From Parafrankia elaeagni (GTDB lineage Bacteria > Actinomycetota > Actinomycetes > Frankiales > Frankiaceae), in contig NZ_KB893749.1 of the NCBI RefSeq assembly GCF_000374165.1, forward strand, positions 1 to 42,539: DNA of 42,539 nt, in the 5' to 3' direction. Shown piece after piece: positions 23,890-31,881 of this stretch. The notes beneath the pieces are model-generated. The model made no database searches. It was not told where the DNA came from and saw only the letters and a list, made by a program, of their open reading frames with translations. How positions within the stretch are numbered: position 1 is the first letter of the stretch; every line of letters begins with the position of its first letter. Made by a program: the position numbers and the translations under genes.

Positions 23890-24348
23890 GTGCACGCGGC
23901 CGCCCAGAGACGTGGAACGACTCCCAGTCGCCGGCTGCTGCTTGTCGTCGACGATGTCACGGACGCCGCGCTTCTCGGCGAGGCTCTGCGTGATCGTGGC
24001 AACAATTTTGATCTTCACCGGATTTCTGACGGCGACCAGGTATTTCGTTACCTGCGCGATGGCACTGCCCCGACCCCGGATCTCCTTGTGGTCGATCTCC
24101 ATGTCCCGCTCATAGATATCCGCTCACTCCTGGAGCTCGTGCGGAAGGACCTCGATCTACGGTGGGTCCCGATAGTCCTCCTGACCGCACATCGCTCGGG
24201 GGTCGATCTTCCTGGTTCCGGGGAGCCACGGGTCACGCACTTCGCGAAACCGGTGGACTACGAGAGTTTCCTCAAGCTGGCCCAGCACGCCGAAGATCTT
24301 GTCCGGGGAGCGTCGGGGGGCGCGGGCGAGGCTGGTCCTGATGTGTGA
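23890..24348 (+). CDS. Stand-alone response-regulator receiver (Rcp1/CheY-like)
   Basis: A 152-residue protein with a single receiver domain and no output domain. It has acidic residues D21/D22 in LLLVVDDVTD, phosphoacceptor Asp69 in LLVVDLHVP, Thr99 in VLLTAH and Lys120 in HFAKPVDYESFLK. The long insertion before the Lys and the LRDG...DLLVVDLHVP pattern resemble receivers of the Rcp1 type, which pair with phytochrome-like kinases. The GTG start at 23890 has AGGAG four bases ahead. There is no kinase next to it; the STAS protein and the two-component operon follow within 3 kb. It probably acts by protein contact. Confidence 0.88.
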   Translation: MHAAAQRRGTTPSRRLLLVVDDVTDAALLGEALRDRGNNFDLHRISDGDQVFRYLRDGTAPTPDLLVVDLHVPLIDIRSLLELVRKDLDLRWVPIVLLTAHRSGVDLPGSGEPRVTHFAKPVDYESFLKLAQHAEDLVRGASGGAGEAGPDV

Positions 24349-24380
24349 CCGAGTCGTTTCGGAGGAATCCCCGCGGTGGC

Positions 24381-24413
24381 GACGGGGGCGCGACGGGGGC
24401 GCGACGGGGGCGC
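24381..24413 (+). repeat. 11-bp tandem repeat, three copies, in a 317-base gap
   Basis: GACGGGGGCGC is repeated three times in the gap between the receiver gene and the STAS gene (24349-24665). The rest of the gap shows no gene. Confidence 0.85.
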
Positions 24414-24665
24414 GACAATATCGGTTAACTCTGGATTCCAGGTCAGACCGGGAACCCGATGAAAGTGGTTGGCGTCGACCTGCCCGGTTTTGTTGACACC
24501 GCGGCGCTGACGCCCGATTTCAGATAGTTCCGAGAAATCTCCAGGTTCCCAGCGTGATGATCGGAAGCGATGGTAAGGAGATCGTCAGAGAGTTCTCTGG
24601 TCGGTGCCCGAGGGGAGGGGGATCCTCGAGCGGAGCACGTGTGGCGTTATCGGCGAGGAGGTTCA

Positions 24666-25064
24666 GTGTCCGAGAGCACGCTGGTGACGGCCAGGAATGC
24701 CGGCGAACCGATCGGGGGCGATCTGGAGGTGGCGATCGTGCAGGTGCATCCGATCGTCGTGGTGCGAGTCGCGGGTGATGTGGTGGGTGGTACCGGCCCA
24801 CTGCTCCGAAGCGTTTTCGAGACCGCGCTGGCGGTCGACGTCCCGTCGGTGGAGGTGGATCTCGAGCGGGCCCGGCTCTTCGATTCGCACGGGCTCGCGG
24901 CGCTGGAGGAGCTGTGCAGCGCCGTGTTGTGCCACGGACGGTCGCTCGTGCTCCGTGGGCTCGGCTCCGCCGGGGGATGCGGCCGTGGTGAAGGCGCTTC
25001 GTGCCACACCAGCTCCGGCGGTTCTCGAGCCGGCGTGGGCGTCCTCGCCGGCTTCGCTCGCTGA
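24666..25064 (+). CDS. STAS-domain protein (anti-sigma factor antagonist-like), possibly frameshifted at the end
   Basis: A 132-residue protein with GTG at 24666 behind GAGGAGG. The STAS fold is visible: strands VAIVQVHPIVVVRVAGDV, helix LLRSVFETALAV, strand VEVDLERARLFDSHGLAALE and RSLVLRGLG. The Ser in F-D-S-H-G-L corresponds to the serine that partner-switching kinases phosphorylate in SpoIIAA/RsbV proteins. After LRGLGS the present frame becomes Gly/Cys/Ser-rich. The next frame reads GDAAVVKALRATPAPAVLEP, which looks like the missing final STAS helix, and runs to 25140, so a one-base indel near 24970 is possible. No anti-sigma kinase is adjacent. Confidence 0.72.
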   Translation: MSESTLVTARNAGEPIGGDLEVAIVQVHPIVVVRVAGDVVGGTGPLLRSVFETALAVDVPSVEVDLERARLFDSHGLAALEELCSAVLCHGRSLVLRGLGSAGGCGRGEGASCHTSSGGSRAGVGVLAGFAR

Positions 25065-25111
25065 GGCTTGGCGGCCCCGGCTCCCGCCGACCAGGCTGTC
25101 GCGGCGTGCGG

Positions 25112-26533
25112 TCAGGCTCTGGCACTGGGAAGCTCGATGACGAAACGTGCCCCGCCACCGGGCCGCTCCTCCACCCAGATCTGCCCGTGGTGGCGGCGGA
25201 CGTGTTCCGCGGCGAGCGCGAGCCCGAGCCCCGCGCCGCTGTCGTCCGCGTCCCGGGGAGTCGTCGACCCTCGGGCGAACCTTTCGAACACCCGTGTCCG
25301 GTCGTTCACCGGAATTCCAGGACCGGCGTCGTCGACCTCGACTCGTACCACCTTCTCGTCCGGCGCTGTGATGGCGAGCCGGACGAGGCCCTGGCCGTGC
25401 CTTCGGGCGTTGTCGGTGATGTTGACGATGACTCTTTCGAGTCGCCGCCGGTCACCGTTGATCACTGGCGTCGGCGTGTGGTCGGCGGGCTCCATCACCT
25501 CCCTCGCGCTGGGAACCGCGTGTCTGATCAGCTCGGCGAGGTCAACCGGTTCCCAGGTGTCATCTCCGTGATCGCTGCGGGAGATCTCGAGCAGGTCGGC
25601 GACGAGGCGCTCGAAGCGGTGAAGCTCGCCGGAGAGAAGGTCCAGGGCCTCACCGGCGCTGGGCGGCATGTCGCTCCTGCGGCGCCTCAGCACGGCCATT
25701 GCGTTGACCATGGTCGTCAGGGGAGAACGGAGTTCGTGGCTGACGTCGCCGGCGAAGCGCGCGTCGCGTTCCTCCCGGCGTCGCAGGTCCGCGGCTGTGG
25801 TGGTGAAGGCCGCGGCCAGGGCTGCCAGATCGGGGTCGTGGGTGGGCGGGAACCGGACGTCGGGCGTGCCGCGGGCGATCCGGTGGACCGCGGCGTTCAG
25901 CTCGGCGAGTGGTCGCAGCGCGCGCCTGCTGGCGCGGAGACCGAGCGCGGCGCCGCACAGGCAGCTGATGATCGTCGTGGCCAGCAGGGTGAGGGACAGG
26001 AAGCGGACGGCTCGGTCGAGCTCACGGAGCGGGAACACCTCGATGTAGCTGGCCTGCACCGTCGGCAGCGGCCGCGCCGCGATCAGAACGGGGCCCCCGT
26101 TGAGGCGAACGTGCTGCGTGGCGGCGCGCCCCGCCTCGACCTGCCCGAGGATCTCCGCCGGGATCCGCCCGGGGCTGATGCCGGTACCGCTGGTCAGCCA
26201 GGCGTTGTCACGCAGCACGAGGACGGCGGAGTCCGAGGTGGCACTCAGCCCGGTCACCAGTTGGGCGAGGCCGTCCGACCCCGTCCGCAGGGAACCCTCG
26301 ACGAAACGGGCGTTGACGGTGGCCTGGCGGTTCGCGCTGCGTTCGCGTTGGCCGAGCATGTAGTTGGTGGCGAAGTACCAGGTCGCGACCGCGCCCGCCG
26401 CCGTCACCGCCAGCGAGATGAGGCTGAAGGTCACCATCAGCCTGGTCTGGAGCCTGTACTGGGAGGGACGCCATCCGGGGAACCGGGCCATCCGTGTGCG
26501 CAGGCGTGTTCGGCCACGCGGCCGGAGGCTCAC
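25112..26533 (-). CDS. Sensor histidine kinase (OmpR/EnvZ class)
   Basis: A 473-residue membrane kinase. The first transmembrane helix is at about 33-55 (VTFSLISLAVTAAGAVATWY), followed by an extracytoplasmic sensor of some 120 residues. The second helix is at about 178-198, then a HAMP linker, the H-box FAGDVSHELRSPLTT with His266, and the N box (NITDNARRHG). Further ATP-binding boxes are DDAGPGIP and DDSGAGLGLALAAEHV. GTG at 26533 overlaps the stop of the upstream regulator by four bases (GTGA), so they are co-translated. The sensed signal is unknown. The upstream lipoprotein in the same operon may take part in sensing. It resembles MtrB-type kinases in the H-box region. Confidence 0.93.
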   Translation of the reverse strand: MSLRPRGRTRLRTRMARFPGWRPSQYRLQTRLMVTFSLISLAVTAAGAVATWYFATNYMLGQRERSANRQATVNARFVEGSLRTGSDGLAQLVTGLSATSDSAVLVLRDNAWLTSGTGISPGRIPAEILGQVEAGRAATQHVRLNGGPVLIAARPLPTVQASYIEVFPLRELDRAVRFLSLTLLATTIISCLCGAALGLRASRRALRPLAELNAAVHRIARGTPDVRFPPTHDPDLAALAAAFTTTAADLRRREERDARFAGDVSHELRSPLTTMVNAMAVLRRRRSDMPPSAGEALDLLSGELHRFERLVADLLEISRSDHGDDTWEPVDLAELIRHAVPSAREVMEPADHTPTPVINGDRRRLERVIVNITDNARRHGQGLVRLAITAPDEKVVRVEVDDAGPGIPVNDRTRVFERFARGSTTPRDADDSGAGLGLALAAEHVRRHHGQIWVEERPGGGARFVIELPSARA

Positions 26534-27213
26534 TCCCCGACCCGGTAGCCGACTCCCCGCACGGTGAGGACACGGCACGGCATCCCTGGATCGGGTTCGA
26601 TCTTCCGTCGCAGCCGACGGATGTGGACGTCGAGGAGCCGGGTGTCGCCGAAGTAGCCGTAGCCCCAGACCCGTTCCAGGAGCTGCTCACGGGTGACCAC
26701 CCGCCCCTCGGCCATCGCGAGCTCGGCGAACAGACGGAACTCGGTCCTGGTCAGACCGATCTCCGCTCCACCGCGTCTGACCAGGCCCTCCTCGGGGAAG
26801 ATCTCGAGGTCACCCACGACCAGTACCCGTGACGCGCCGCCATGAGGGGCGCGGGCACGCCGCAGCAGGGCTCGTACGCGAGCCGACAGCTCGGCGGCCA
26901 CCAGCGGCTTCGTGACATAGTCGTCGGCGCCGGCTTCGAGGCCGGCGATGATGTCGTCGGAGCCGCTCCGGGCACTGACGATGATGATCGGCAGATCGCC
27001 GCCGGCGCGCAGCCGCCGACAGACCTCCAGGCCGTCGAGGTCGGGCAGCATCAGGTCGAGCAGGACGACGTCGACGTGACGGGCTGTGATCTCCCGGAGG
27101 GCGTGTTCGCCGCCGGTCGCCTCGCGAACCCGGTAGCCCTCGTCGGTCAGTGCCAGGCGCAGCGCCTGGCGGATGCGACTGTCGTCCTCGACCAGGAGCA
27201 GTTCCGCCGTCAT
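26530..27213 (-). CDS. OmpR-family response regulator
   Basis: A 227-residue protein with ATG at 27213 and AAGGTGA upstream. The receiver has E9/D10/D11, phosphoacceptor Asp53 in VVLLDLMLPD, Ser80 in IIIVSAR and Lys102 in DYVTKPL. The C-terminal winged helix starts near residue 135 (LTRTEFRLFAELAMAEGRVV), with the recognition region RLLDVHIRRLRRKIEPDP and the end VRGVGYRV. It is a DNA-binding transcription factor phosphorylated by the kinase encoded next. The gene starts 16 bases after the end of the likely lipoprotein frame, making a lipoprotein-regulator-kinase operon. Confidence 0.95.
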   Translation of the reverse strand: MTAELLLVEDDSRIRQALRLALTDEGYRVREATGGEHALREITARHVDVVLLDLMLPDLDGLEVCRRLRAGGDLPIIIVSARSGSDDIIAGLEAGADDYVTKPLVAAELSARVRALLRRARAPHGGASRVLVVGDLEIFPEEGLVRRGGAEIGLTRTEFRLFAELAMAEGRVVTREQLLERVWGYGYFGDTRLLDVHIRRLRRKIEPDPGMPCRVLTVRGVGYRVGE

Positions 27214-27228
27214 GAGATCACCTTGTCC

Positions 27229-27659
27229 TCAGTTCAGCCCGGCCGCTGGTTTTACCGCCCGGCTGCGATCGTCTCGACCCGTCAGCATGGGCGGGGTGAT
27301 CCTGACGGGCTCCAGGATGGTGATGCCGGTGGGGCGAGGCGGGGCGGGGCCAGCTCCGTCGGCGCGCACGAGGGGCTGGCCGGTGCGGAGGCGGCCGGCC
27401 CGGTCATCGTGCCACTGGTTCTCACCGGGGGAGGCGTGGTCGGCAGTGGGCTCGGCTCGTGGAGGGGGCGCACGTCGTCGTTGACCCGGACACCGCATCC
27501 CGCCGTGCTCATCATGAGCAGGACGCATCCGAGGGCGGCTGCGGCCCGCCGCGGTCCGTGACCGTGGCCCGGGCCTCGCCGGGGGGCCCGCTGCCCGGTA
27601 TCGGTCTTCCGGATCTCGGCGCCGGCCGCTGTTTCGCTTACGGCTCCCGCTCTTCTCAC
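27229..27659 (-). pseudogene. Lipoprotein gene of the two-component operon, with an apparent frameshift
   Basis: The minus strand encodes a lipoprotein signal (PRRAAAALGCVLLMMSTAGC, then GVRVNDD) with a clear lipobox Cys, followed by a Pro/Ser/Thr-rich mature part. GTG at 27659 is the nearest plausible start, but the N-region is long and the start is uncertain. The frame with the signal stops at 27282. Around 27340-27350, at a run of GCCCCGCCC-type repeats, third-codon GC drops sharply. The adjacent frame instead gives GITILEPVRITPPMLTGRDD and ends at 27229, 16 bases before the regulator. The simplest reading is one gene with an indel in the repeat run, biological or from sequencing. A related fragment lies at 33540-33600. 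Confidence 0.5.
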
Positions 27660-27682
27660 ATCCTGGTGTCGACGTGTTGGCG

Positions 27683-27828
27683 AGCGATCCGCCCCGCACG
27701 CGGGGGTGCCCTCAGCGCTCCTCCGAGGCATCGCGAGGCTGACGCACGGGCCAGATCGCTCTCGACATGTCTACCGGCCCCCTGGCGTGAGGGCACGCGC
27801 CAGGCCCGTGCCGTCAGGTGTTCGTAAG
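27683..27828 (-). ncRNA. Candidate structured RNA leader, copy A
   Basis: This 146-nt element recurs at 33625-33770. Read on the minus strand, a long stem P1 joins 27817-27803 to 27752-27739, with one bulged G. Inside it is hairpin P2 (27804-27798 with 27787-27781) and the invariant CCGGUAGACAUGU. AGCGAUCU (27760-27753), inside P1, can pair with GGAUCGCU (27690-27683), outside P1, making a pseudoknot. A further hairpin CCCCGC/GCGGGG lies between. The element ends 24 bases before the putative lipoprotein GTG, in riboswitch-like position. On the other strand it also lies 138 bases upstream of the L,D-transpeptidase gene. The family is not recognised. Confidence 0.5.
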
Positions 27829-27965
27829 ACACGTGTCGCGGCAGCCGCCTCGGCCCGGGCATCAGCCCGGCCTGTGCCGAGCCGCGGATCCCCCGGGTCG
27901 CCCGGAACGCGGGCTGCCCGTTTCGGATCTGGTTGCCTGCGCCGCTCGCGGGGCAGGTGGTGGAC

Positions 27966-28856
27966 ATGTCCGTCACGTGTGGATCCCGGACGGCGTGGAG
28001 GAGGGTTCTCCCGGTTCTCCTGGCGCTGTCGATCGGAGTGCTGCTGGTGGCCTGCGGTGCGGACGACCGGGCAGCACCGCCGCTGCCGTCATCGGTGTTC
28101 CCGTCCTCGTCGACCTCGGCCGGCCCGCCTTCCCCGCGGGACACGCCGAGCGCCTCAGCGACCGAGGAACCGGTTCCGTCGTCCGAGCCCTCCCAGCCCT
28201 CCCAGCCGTCCGGGCCGTCCGGGCCGTCCCAGCCGTCCGGGCCGGCGCCAGGCGGCGTGCCCGTTCTGCGCCCGGGCGAGACCGGGCCGCAGGTGGAGGA
28301 GCTGCAGCGACGGCTGGCTGCGGCCGGCTACTGGCTGGGCAGCCCGGATGGGACGTACGGGCAGCTCACCCGGCAGGCGGTGCTCGCGGTGCAGAAAGCC
28401 GCCGGTATCGGGCTGGACGGACTGGTCGGGCCGGCGACCCGCGCCGTCATCGACCGCGGCGTACGGCCGGAGGGACGTAGTACGCAGGGCCTGGTCCTGG
28501 AGGTCGACAAGGGCCGGCAGTTGCTGATGGTGGTGCGGGACGGCCAGGTCGAAACCATCTTCAACACCTCGAGCGGCACGGAGGAGGTGTACCAGCACGA
28601 CGGTGTCGAGTACCTGGCCGACACCCCGCCGGGTGCCTGGCACATCTTCCGGCAGGTCAACGGAGTCGACCACGGCAGTCTCGGCGATCTCTACCGGCCG
28701 AAGTACTTCCATACCGATGGCATCGCCATCCACGGATACGCGTCGGTGCCGGCCCGTGCGGCCTCCCACGGCTGTGTCCGGGTGACCAACGCGGCGATGG
28801 ACTGGCTCTGGTCGTCCGACAGTGCCGCGATCGGCACAGAAGTCCTGGTCTACTGA
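27966..28856 (+). CDS. L,D-transpeptidase lipoprotein (peptidoglycan-binding plus YkuD domains)
   Basis: A 296-residue protein. The signal VLPVLLALSIGVLLVAC has a lipobox with Cys30. A Ser/Pro/Gly linker with SQPSGP repeats follows (about 35-95). A peptidoglycan-binding domain is at about 103-160 (GETGPQVEELQRRLAAAGYW and DGLVGPATRAV). The YkuD catalytic domain is at about 175-296, with His256 in GIAIHGYAS and the S-H-G-C-V-R motif at 267-272, so nucleophile Cys270 is present. It should act outside the membrane, forming 3-3 cross-links in peptidoglycan or attaching a substrate to it. ATG at 27966 was chosen because the signal peptide follows it. The gene stands alone, divergent from the lipoprotein/two-component operon, with the structured element between them. 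Confidence 0.92.
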   Translation: MSVTCGSRTAWRRVLPVLLALSIGVLLVACGADDRAAPPLPSSVFPSSSTSAGPPSPRDTPSASATEEPVPSSEPSQPSQPSGPSGPSQPSGPAPGGVPVLRPGETGPQVEELQRRLAAAGYWLGSPDGTYGQLTRQAVLAVQKAAGIGLDGLVGPATRAVIDRGVRPEGRSTQGLVLEVDKGRQLLMVVRDGQVETIFNTSSGTEEVYQHDGVEYLADTPPGAWHIFRQVNGVDHGSLGDLYRPKYFHTDGIAIHGYASVPARAASHGCVRVTNAAMDWLWSSDSAAIGTEVLVY

Positions 28857-28910
28857 CGTTCCGCGGGCCTGGACACAGGCAGCTGGACACCGGCAGGAGG
28901 GCGGGCGGGG

Positions 28911-29275
28911 TCAGGCCGCGATGTCCACGGCGATGCGCGACGGGTGCGCGAGTTCGGTCACCCGGTAGGGAACGGTGCCCTCGAGGCCCAGGCCGTAGCG
29001 GACGTAGCCCTCGAAGCCGCCGGCGAACTGGTAGTCGCACAGAGCGGGCATGCCTCCGCCGTCACGGGCGGTGCGCAGCGTCGAGACGCCGCTGCTGTCG
29101 TGGGTCGTGGCGGGGCGGAATCTGACCTCGACGAACGCTGCGCCTCGCAGGTCGATGGGCGCCCCGCGGCCTGGGGAGCGGACCTCGGGAACGTAGCGGA
29201 GTTCGTAGCCAGGCAGTCCACCGTCGAACTCGAACACGAGCCGGTCGTATGCCGGGTCCCCCGGGTGCCGACCAG
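28911..29275 (-). pseudogene. AMIN-like domain protein, N-terminally truncated
   Basis: The minus strand reads AYDRLVFEFDGGLPGYELRY, a VEVRFRPATTHDSSG segment, and ends PSRIAVDIAA before the stop at 28911. This matches the C-terminal AMIN-like domain found in actinobacterial secreted or lipoprotein surface proteins. The signal peptide and linker expected upstream are missing. Beyond about 29275 the frame (open to 29348) runs antisense into the phospholipase-like coding region and resembles nothing. The two genes are therefore cut at the same place, indicating a deletion or rearrangement junction at about 29265-29280. Confidence 0.6.
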
Positions 29276-30037
29276 GATCTTGACATGATCGGCCAGCTGA
29301 ACAGCGGCATCCGCGCACTACTGATCGATGTCCATCACTGGACGACACCGCCCGAGGTGAGAGCCTTCCTCGACTCTCTGCCGGCGGACCAGCGTGCCGC
29401 GGTGGAGCCCTTCACCGCGGGTCCCCAGTCGGCCCGGCCGGGACTGTGGCTCTGCCACAATCTCTGCCAGCTCGGTGGGCGGGAGCTGACCGGCGAGCTG
29501 GCCCGTGTCCGGGGCTGGCTGGCGGCCAATCCCACCGCGATCGTCACGTTCGTCGTGCAGGACGAAGTCCCGGCTCGTGAGGTGATGGACGCCTTCCGGC
29601 AGGCCGGGCTCGAGCGTTACCTCCTGACCCCGCCCGACAGCCCGAGCGGTAGCTGGCCCCGGCTGGGCGACATGGTCGCGCAGGACAGGAAGCTGGTGGT
29701 GTTCGCCGAGCAGGCGGACATAGTAGGAAGCTGGTACCGAAGGCTGTTCCGCTACGCCTCGGACACCCCGTACGACGTGACTACCACGGACGGTTTCGCC
29801 TGTGAACCCAACCGGGGCTCCACGACCGCCCCGATGCCGCTCATCAACCACTGGGTCACCGTCGCCGCGCCAAGCCGGTACGACGCGACCATCGTCAACC
29901 GGCGGGCGTCACTGGAAGCCCACGTGCGGTCGCGTGAGCAGGCCCGTGACCGCCGTCCCACCTTCCTGGCAGTCAACTTCAGCGCCATCGGAGATGTCGT
30001 CGAGACCGTTTCCCGACTCAATGGCGGCCGGCGATGA
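29270..30037 (+). pseudogene. PI-PLC-like phosphodiesterase, N-terminally truncated
   Basis: The plus strand reads DMIGQLNSGIRALLIDVHHW, then LWLCHNLCQLGGRELTGELA, VTFVVQDEVPAREVMDAF and PTFLAVNFSAIGDVVETV. This is the pattern of bacterial phosphatidylinositol phospholipase C X-domain proteins (PLC-like TIM barrel). The first catalytic His, normally in an H-N-S motif before this part, and the signal peptide are absent; the second His region (DVHHW) is kept. An ATG at 29285 could start a 250-residue product, but without the first half of the active site it should be inactive. It is fused head to head with the truncated AMIN-like gene. The C-terminus looks complete, ending 81 bases before the DUF2254 gene. 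Confidence 0.6.
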
Positions 30038-30118
30038 ACGCCCCGTCAACGCACCCTGAATGGATAGCGTGTGGCCTGAGGAGCGTACCGCGGGGCAGAC
30101 CTCCACGCGGGTGCAGAC

Positions 30119-31399
30119 ATGTGGCGGTCACGGATCGGTGCGATATGGGCGAGCTTCTGGATAATACCGACACTGTTTGCCGTCGGTTCGATCGGCTTGG
30201 CCATCCTGCTCGCGTGGCTGGACGAGTGGGCGTTGACGCGGCTCCTCCCATCGATGTTCAGCGGTGGGCCGGACGGCGCACGCGCGGTGCTGTCGACGAT
30301 AGCGTCATCGATGATCACATTTACCGCCCTGGTCTTCTCCATCACCATCGTCGTGCTTCAGCTCACCAGCAGCCAGTTCTCCCCCCGTGTCCTGCGGACC
30401 TTCCTGCGTGACCGGTTGACCCAGATCGCGCTCGGGGTCTTCATCGCCACCTTTGTTTATGCGCTGACGGTTCTGCGCTCGGTACGGGGCCTCGAATCCG
30501 GGCGCGGGAAGTTCGTGCCGCAGACGGCGGTGACCATCTCCTTTCTGTTCGTTCTGCTCAGCGTCGCCGTCTTCATCGTCTATATAAATCATATTGCTAA
30601 TTCGATTCGGGTGGCGTGCATTCTGGCCTCGGTGGGTGCCGAGACAAGGTCGCTGATAGAGCGACGCTCGGCGGGCCCCGTCGAGGTGCAGCGCGGTGTT
30701 CTCGCTCCCGGGCCGGTTCTCGACACCATCCGGGCGCCACGCAGCGGCTACGTGGTCTGGGTGCGGGAGAAGTCGCTAGTCCGTGCCGCCCGGGAGGCGG
30801 GTTGTCTCCTCGTTCTCGTGCCCAGGGTGGGCGACTTCGTCGCCGAGGGGACGCCGCTCCTCAACGTCTGTCCGCCCGCACGCGGGGCCGCCGAGCCGGC
30901 GGGCGTTTCCGCGCGTTCTGGATCCAGGACAGCGCCAGCGGCCAATGATCTTCCCGTCAAGGCGCTGACGCGGGCCGTGGGTATTTCCGTCGAACGCACG
31001 ATGGACCAGGACGTCGCGTTCGGTCTCCGTCAGCTCGCCGACATAGCCGAACGTGCCCTCTCACCGTCCATGAACGACGAGACCACGGCCGTCCAGGCGA
31101 TTGACCAGATCCACGACACACTTCATCGGATCGTGACCGCGCCGCTGGAACGGCGCCTCCACCGCGACTCGGCGGGCTGCCTCCGCCTGGTCGTACCGGA
31201 ACGCGAACTCGCCGATTTCCTGCGAATCGGTTTCGACGGAATCAACCGACATTCCACTGCGTCACCCCGGGTGCTCGGTCGGCTGCGTTCGATGCTTCTC
31301 GACCTGTACGGGGCCGCCCGCCCGGAACACCGTGGACTTCTTCTCCGCCGCCTGGCTCTCGTCCGCCTCGAGGGTCTGCCCGAAAGTGATGACTGCTGA
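30119..31399 (+). CDS. DUF2254 membrane protein
   Basis: A 426-residue protein with four predicted transmembrane helices in the first 170 residues (WASFWIIPTLFAVGSIGLAI; the STIASSMITFTALVFSITIV segment; IALGVFIATFVYALTVL; ISFLFVLLSVAVFIVYINHI). A soluble C-terminal half follows. The landmarks LQLTSSQFSPRVLRTFLRD and DVAFGLRQLADIAERALSPS plus MNDETTAV are diagnostic of DUF2254, found widely in actinobacteria and proteobacteria without a firmly established role. ATG at 30119 leads directly into the first helix. An unusual Ala/Pro-rich insertion is at about 255-285. It is not clearly in an operon. Confidence 0.9.
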   Translation: MWRSRIGAIWASFWIIPTLFAVGSIGLAILLAWLDEWALTRLLPSMFSGGPDGARAVLSTIASSMITFTALVFSITIVVLQLTSSQFSPRVLRTFLRDRLTQIALGVFIATFVYALTVLRSVRGLESGRGKFVPQTAVTISFLFVLLSVAVFIVYINHIANSIRVACILASVGAETRSLIERRSAGPVEVQRGVLAPGPVLDTIRAPRSGYVVWVREKSLVRAAREAGCLLVLVPRVGDFVAEGTPLLNVCPPARGAAEPAGVSARSGSRTAPAANDLPVKALTRAVGISVERTMDQDVAFGLRQLADIAERALSPSMNDETTAVQAIDQIHDTLHRIVTAPLERRLHRDSAGCLRLVVPERELADFLRIGFDGINRHSTASPRVLGRLRSMLLDLYGAARPEHRGLLLRRLALVRLEGLPESDDC

Positions 31400-31439
31400 T
31401 GAGAGGACGCCCCGGCCGAGGCGGTGGCCAGCCGTTGTG

Positions 31440-31850
31440 ACTGCCCTGTGGGATCCAGTCGACGGCGGCGGCGTCAGGTTCGTCGGGTACTCCGGCCGGA
31501 CGCCGCGGGTGTACGGCGGCGCGACCTACGCGTCCATGGCCGCGGACCTCGACGCCGCGGGAAACCCGAAAACGGTCGTGCTCGACTGGAACGGAAACAA
31601 CCCGCGCCACCTGGTCGGCAACCTCCTGGTCGCCGCCTACCACGACGAGCTCGTCCAGGACATCGACTGGTACCTTGCGCACGGCGTCGAGCACGTTGTG
31701 CTGGCGGCGGCCGTGCCCTCCGCGCTCCGCTCAACTGGTGCTGGCGGCAGTGCCCCGAACCGTACCGTACCGACAGCAAGGGAAACAGGAATCGGCGGGA
31801 TGCCATCGGAGGGCTCTGTGTCGGGACGGCGACGTCATTATCCGCGGGAG
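31440..31850 (+). pseudogene. SGNH/GDSL-hydrolase-like remnant with frameshift
   Basis: One frame reads ATYASMAADLDAAGNPKTVV, then a LDWNGNNPRHLVGN and HGVEHVVLAAAVPSA stretch, resembling the core of actinobacterial SGNH-like esterases (the D-x-N-G-N part and following strands). At about 31730 a different frame continues WCWRQCPEPYRTDSKGNRNR. The expected N-terminal GDS block and C-terminal D-x-x-H block are not found. A frameshifted, doubly truncated gene is the best reading; the family call is moderate. Confidence 0.4.
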
Positions 31851-31881
31851 CGGTGCATGATTTCCGCGGGAGCGGTGCATG
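31841..31881 (+). repeat. Two-copy 22-bp-period tandem repeat
   Basis: TCCGCGGGAGCGGTGCATG occurs at 31841-31859 and again at 31863-31881, at the end of the SGNH-like remnant. Confidence 0.85.

Noticed and set aside
21861-24005. 714-codon minus-strand frame opposite the SulP gene
   Set aside because: The Asp/His/Gly-rich translation is the antisense of a hydrophobic transporter; there is no family resemblance.
27683-27828. c-di-AMP (ydaO), cobalamin or SAM-IV riboswitch as identity of the repeated element
   Set aside because: CCGTCAG near the plus-strand 3' end recalls ydaO, and the L,D-transpeptidase would be a typical target. The other ydaO core motifs are absent, and the pairing changes favour the minus strand. 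Cobalamin and SAM-IV signatures are also lacking.
27656-28144. 162-codon minus-strand protein covering the structured element
   Set aside because: The corresponding frame in the second copy is broken by a one-base spacing change, and the translation has no recognisable features.
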